A stretch of 64,000 nt of DNA from Myxococcus hansupus (GTDB taxonomy: Bacteria; Myxococcota; Myxococcia; Myxococcales; Myxococcaceae): assembly GCF_000280925.3 (NCBI RefSeq), contig NZ_CP012109.1, positions 4,980,501 through 5,044,500 of the forward strand. Reading direction: 5' to 3'. Shown piece after piece: positions 61,409 to 64,000 of the stretch; within the stretch, counting starts at the first letter, position 1, and each line of letters starts with the position of its first letter. A program made the translations under genes and the position numbers. The notes beneath the pieces are model-generated. The model worked only from the letters and a program-made list of their open reading frames with translations, was not told where the DNA came from and made no database searches.

Positions 61409-61435
61409 CGCACGGCCCCCATCCGGGGTCGTGCG
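61409..61435 (+). terminator. Terminator hairpin after the Fic-fold gene
   Basis: CGCACGGCCCC / GGGGTCGTGCG, an 11-bp stem with one G-T pair and a 5-nt loop, 16 bp after the stop codon. Confidence 0.55.
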
Positions 61436-61531
61436 GAGGCCCCATCCGGGGGATGCCCCGCCCATCCAGGTGAGCCCGCGCTGGCCCGACGAGGGAGCGC
61501 GCAGGCTCACGGTCCTCCCGTCCCTCGTGAA

Positions 61532-61602
61532 GGATTCGGGGTCCGTCGACACCATTGGTGTGTTGGCAACAGACCCCGGATTCTCGAATCCCAGGACGGG
61601 AG
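61532..61602 (+). promoter_or_regulatory. Nested inverted repeats upstream of the DHH phosphoesterase gene
   Basis: An inner palindrome ACACCA-T-TGGTGT (61549-61561) lies inside GGGGTC...GACCCC and an outer GGATTC...GAATCC, within the 228-bp gap before the DHH gene. It could be an operator or a leader structure. The rest of the gap holds the preceding terminator; no gene is seen. Confidence 0.35.
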
Positions 61603-61620
61603 GAAGTAAGAAGAATACCC

Positions 61621-62742
61621 ATGCCCGTGACACAGTCCTTCAACAGCCGCCGCGGAACCGGAAACTCGGGAGGCGAGCTGACGGAGCCTCCGCCAGAGCG
61701 ACTGGCCCACCTTCCGGCGCGTGACAAGCTGGAGCGGCTGCTGCAGGTGGCGCGCGGCCACGAGAAGGCCCTCATCCTCACGCACGACAACCCGGACCCG
61801 GACTCGTTGGCGGCGGCGGTGGCGCTTGCCCACCTGCTGGAGCGCAAGGCGGGCCTGAAGGCGCGGGTGGGCTACGGCGGCATCATCGGGCGCGCGGAGA
61901 ACATCGCCTTCGTGCGCGTGCTGCGCCTGCCCATCTCCCACGTGTCGGAGATCGACTTCGACGAGTACGACCTCTTCGGTCTCGTGGACACGCAGCCGAA
62001 GGTGGGCAACCACTCGCTGCCCGCGAAGCTGGAAGCGCACCTGGTGGTGGACCACCACCCCCTGCGCCAGGAGAGCCTGGAGGCCCCCTTCGCGGACGTG
62101 GGCGGAGACTTTGGCGCCACGTCCACCATGCTGGTGGAGTACCTGCGCGCCGCGCGGATGGAACCGTCCGTGGAGGTGGCCACCGCGCTCTTCTACGGCA
62201 TCAAGGCGGACACGCGGGACTTGGGCCGGGAGACGACGCCCGTCGACGTGGACAGCTACCTGTGGCTGTTCCCACGGATGGACAAGACGCTGCTGGCGCA
62301 GATTGAGCACCCCGAGCTGCCCGCGCGGTACTTCCAGCTCTACCACACGGCCTATGAGCGGGCGAAGGTGTACGGGACGGCCATCGTCACCGACCTGGAG
62401 GAGGTCTACTCCCCGGACATGGTGGCGGAGGTGGCCGAGCGGTTGATGTTCCTCGAAGGCATGAAGTGGTCGCTGGCCTTCGGCACCTACCGCAACCAGT
62501 TGTTCCTCAGCTTGCGCGTGAAGGACCGGCGGATGAACGCGGGGCGCCTCATCCGCGAAATCTGCGAGGACTACGGGGGCTCGTCCGGTGGCCACGGCAG
62601 CATGGCCGGCGCGCGGCTGCCGCTGTCGGGCAAGCTGGCGCAGCGCAAGGCCCTGAAGCGCGAGCTGGTGTCCAAGTTCCTCGAGGCCTTCGGCGTCGCG
62701 GACGAGCGGCCCGTGTCGCTGCTGTACGCGCAGGACTCGTGA
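61621..62742 (+). CDS. DHH/DHHA1 phosphoesterase (NrnA-like)
   Basis: A 373-residue DHH-superfamily phosphoesterase. Motif I is THDNPDPDS (about 59), motif II VDTQPKVGNH, motif III VVDHHPL with the signature DHH, and motif IV GIKADTRDL. The DHHA1 part closes the protein (RLIREICEDYGGSSGGHGSMAG in outline). NrnA-type enzymes degrade nanoRNA and pAp; c-di-AMP phosphodiesterases are relatives. There is no membrane segment. I chose the ATG at 61621 (MPVTQSF); a longer in-frame start at 61555 overlaps the inverted repeats. The next gene overlaps its stop by 4 nt. Confidence 0.87.
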   Translation: MPVTQSFNSRRGTGNSGGELTEPPPERLAHLPARDKLERLLQVARGHEKALILTHDNPDPDSLAAAVALAHLLERKAGLKARVGYGGIIGRAENIAFVRVLRLPISHVSEIDFDEYDLFGLVDTQPKVGNHSLPAKLEAHLVVDHHPLRQESLEAPFADVGGDFGATSTMLVEYLRAARMEPSVEVATALFYGIKADTRDLGRETTPVDVDSYLWLFPRMDKTLLAQIEHPELPARYFQLYHTAYERAKVYGTAIVTDLEEVYSPDMVAEVAERLMFLEGMKWSLAFGTYRNQLFLSLRVKDRRMNAGRLIREICEDYGGSSGGHGSMAGARLPLSGKLAQRKALKRELVSKFLEAFGVADERPVSLLYAQDS

Positions 62743-63884
62743 CGTACTGGGACTACAACGCGACGGCGCCGGTGCGTCCGGAGGTGGCCTCGCTGTTGGC
62801 GCGGGCCTTCTCCCAGGGCGGCTTCGGCAACGCCTCCAGCGTGCACCAGGAGGGCCGCGCGGCCCGGGCGCGGCTGGACGCGGCGCGGGCGAAGGTGGCC
62901 CGCGTGCTCGGCTGCGAGCCCAAGGAGGTCAGCTTCACGGGCTCGGGGAGCGAGGCGAACGCGCTCGCGCTCGTGGGGGCGTGGCAGGAGCGGCCCCATC
63001 CGGAGCGGCGGCGCATCGTCACGTCCGCCATCGAGCACCCCGCCCTGATGGCCACGGTGGCGCAGTTGGAACACGCGGGCGCGCACGTCGTCCGACTCAC
63101 ACCGGGCGCGGACGGCCGCGTGCGCGAGTCGGACGTCCTGGCGGCGCTGACGCCGGACACCGCGCTGTGCTCCCTGCAGTGGGCCAACAACGAGACGGGC
63201 GTCCTGCAGCCCGCGCGGGAGGTCGCGCGCGCGTGCCGGGAGCGCGGCATCTTGTTCCACACGGACGCGGTGCAGGCGGCGGGCAAGGTGCCCATGACGT
63301 CGCGCGAGGTGGACGCCGATTTGCTGTCCCTGTCCGCGCACAAGTTCGGCGGGCCCCCGGGCGTGGGCGTGCTGATGGTGCGCAAGGGCGTGGACGTGCG
63401 CGCACTGACGCCGGGACACCAGGAAGGTGGGCGCCGGGGCGGCACGCAGAACGTGCCCTACGCGGAGGCGCTGGCCCTGGCCCTGGAGCTGGCGGTGGCG
63501 GAGTTGCCGGAGACGTCCGCGCGCGTGGGCGCGCTGCGGGACGCCTTCGAGCGCGAGGTCTTGGGCGCCCTTCCCGGCGTGCACGTGAATGGCGGCGACG
63601 CGCCGCGCGTGCCCAACACGAGCAACCTGCGCTTCGACGACGTCGAGGGCGAGGCCCTGCTCATCGCGTTGGATTTGGACGGCATCTGCGTGTCTTCCGG
63701 CGCCGCGTGTGCGTCCGGAACCCTGACGCCGTCGCACGTGCTCCGCGCCATGGGCCTGTCGCCCGCGCAGGCCCGTGGCAGCCTTCGCTTCAGCCTGGGC
63801 CCGGCCACGACGGAAGCGGACGTGGCGCGCGTGGTGAGCGCGCTTCGCCAGCACGTGCCCGGGGTCCGCGCGCTGGCGGGCTAG
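62739..63884 (+). CDS. Cysteine desulfurase (NifS/IscS family)
   Basis: A 381-residue class V PLP enzyme that releases sulfur from cysteine for Fe-S clusters or tRNA thiolation. Marks: YWDYNATAPVRPEV at the start, GSGSEANALAL, IEHPAL, NNETGVLQP, HTDAVQAAGK, the PLP Lys202 in SAHKFGGPPGVG, and the active Cys324 in SSGAACASG. The last fits a NifS/IscS- or CsdA/MnmA-partner type with a short Cys loop; no iscU or iscA lies beside it. It starts at GTG inside the DHH gene's stop (GTGA). Confidence 0.92.
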   Translation: MTYWDYNATAPVRPEVASLLARAFSQGGFGNASSVHQEGRAARARLDAARAKVARVLGCEPKEVSFTGSGSEANALALVGAWQERPHPERRRIVTSAIEHPALMATVAQLEHAGAHVVRLTPGADGRVRESDVLAALTPDTALCSLQWANNETGVLQPAREVARACRERGILFHTDAVQAAGKVPMTSREVDADLLSLSAHKFGGPPGVGVLMVRKGVDVRALTPGHQEGGRRGGTQNVPYAEALALALELAVAELPETSARVGALRDAFEREVLGALPGVHVNGGDAPRVPNTSNLRFDDVEGEALLIALDLDGICVSSGAACASGTLTPSHVLRAMGLSPAQARGSLRFSLGPATTEADVARVVSALRQHVPGVRALAG

Positions 63885-64000
63885 AACACCGAGCGATGGC
63901 CCAGGGGCAGGCGGAAGTGGAAGGTCGAGCCCTGCCCCATCACCGACTTCGCCGACAACGAGCCCCCGTGCAGCTTCGCCAGTGACGAGGCGATGTAGAG
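63881..64000 (-). CDS. Sensor histidine kinase, C-terminal fragment (5' part beyond the window)
   Basis: The last 39 codons of a reading frame that enters from the right edge: LYIASSLAKLHGGSLSAKS followed by GQGSTFHFRLPL. This is the G2-box end of a HATPase_c domain. Its TAG and the TAG of the convergent desulfurase share the palindrome CTAG (63881-63884). Nothing can be said of its sensor or partner. Confidence 0.85.
   Translation of the reverse strand, partial: LYIASSLAKLHGGSLSAKSVMGQGSTFHFRLPLGHRSVF

Overview
The window is a dense stretch of about 50 genes from a very GC-rich chromosome (roughly 70% G+C, with third codon positions almost all G or C). It carries homologues of the myxobacterial gliding genes aglZ, aglX and aglV next to DUF4912, a GH57 branching enzyme and many TPR and coiled-coil proteins. 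This points to a Myxococcaceae member (Myxococcus, Corallococcus or Pyxidicoccus type). No tRNA, rRNA, insertion sequence, prophage or CRISPR array was seen. Only folD (left edge) and a histidine kinase (right edge) are cut by the window. No gene-free stretch exceeds 300 bases.

Layout. 1-5.1 kb: folD, a DjlA-like co-chaperone, an Smr nuclease-like protein, an adenosine-deaminase-like enzyme, pyrD and a DUF4097 protein. 5.2-10.7 kb: a glycosyltransferase and a Wzy/WaaL-type polymerase behind a good sigma-54 promoter candidate, then a DUF6178 protein, engB and a four-haem cytochrome c. 10.8-14 kb: an exported BamE-like protein, coaE, an extended SDR and two hot-dog dehydratases. 14-18 kb: a three-gene DnaJ/TPR - DnaK - TPR operon. 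18-23 kb: xerC, hslV, hslU and argD, with two foreign-looking small genes between xerC and hslV. 23-28.6 kb: a large EF-hand membrane protein, a beta-propeller lipoprotein and trmFO. 28.6-31.3 kb: a DksA-like protein and the aglX-aglV-TolR motor operon. 31.3-38.1 kb: topA (frameshifted in this sequence), dprA, a LysM protein, a CpoB-like lipoprotein and pgeF. 38.2-46.6 kb: a haem-sensor diguanylate cyclase, an SGNH hydrolase, a DegP/HtrA protease, a GH57 enzyme and a DUF4912 protein. 46.7-55 kb: a glycosyltransferase with a huge repetitive tail, and aglZ. 55-64 kb: a small membrane protein, MoxR, a patatin, ilvE, an AAA ATPase, a Fic-fold protein with a degenerate motif, a DHH phosphoesterase, a cysteine desulfurase and a kinase fragment.

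The main themes are the cell envelope, surface polysaccharide and gliding. AglX/AglV form a proton-driven TolQR-type motor, and AglZ is the pseudo-receiver/coiled-coil scaffold of gliding complexes. The most unusual feature is three consecutive genes (DUF4912 protein, glycosyltransferase, aglZ) that each carry a different long in-frame tandem repeat. Other points of interest are the degenerate Fic protein beside an AAA ATPase, the adenosine-deaminase homologue lacking two substrate-contact residues, the low-GC DUF4265 cassette, the RBS-masking hairpin at hslV and the one-base frameshift in topA.
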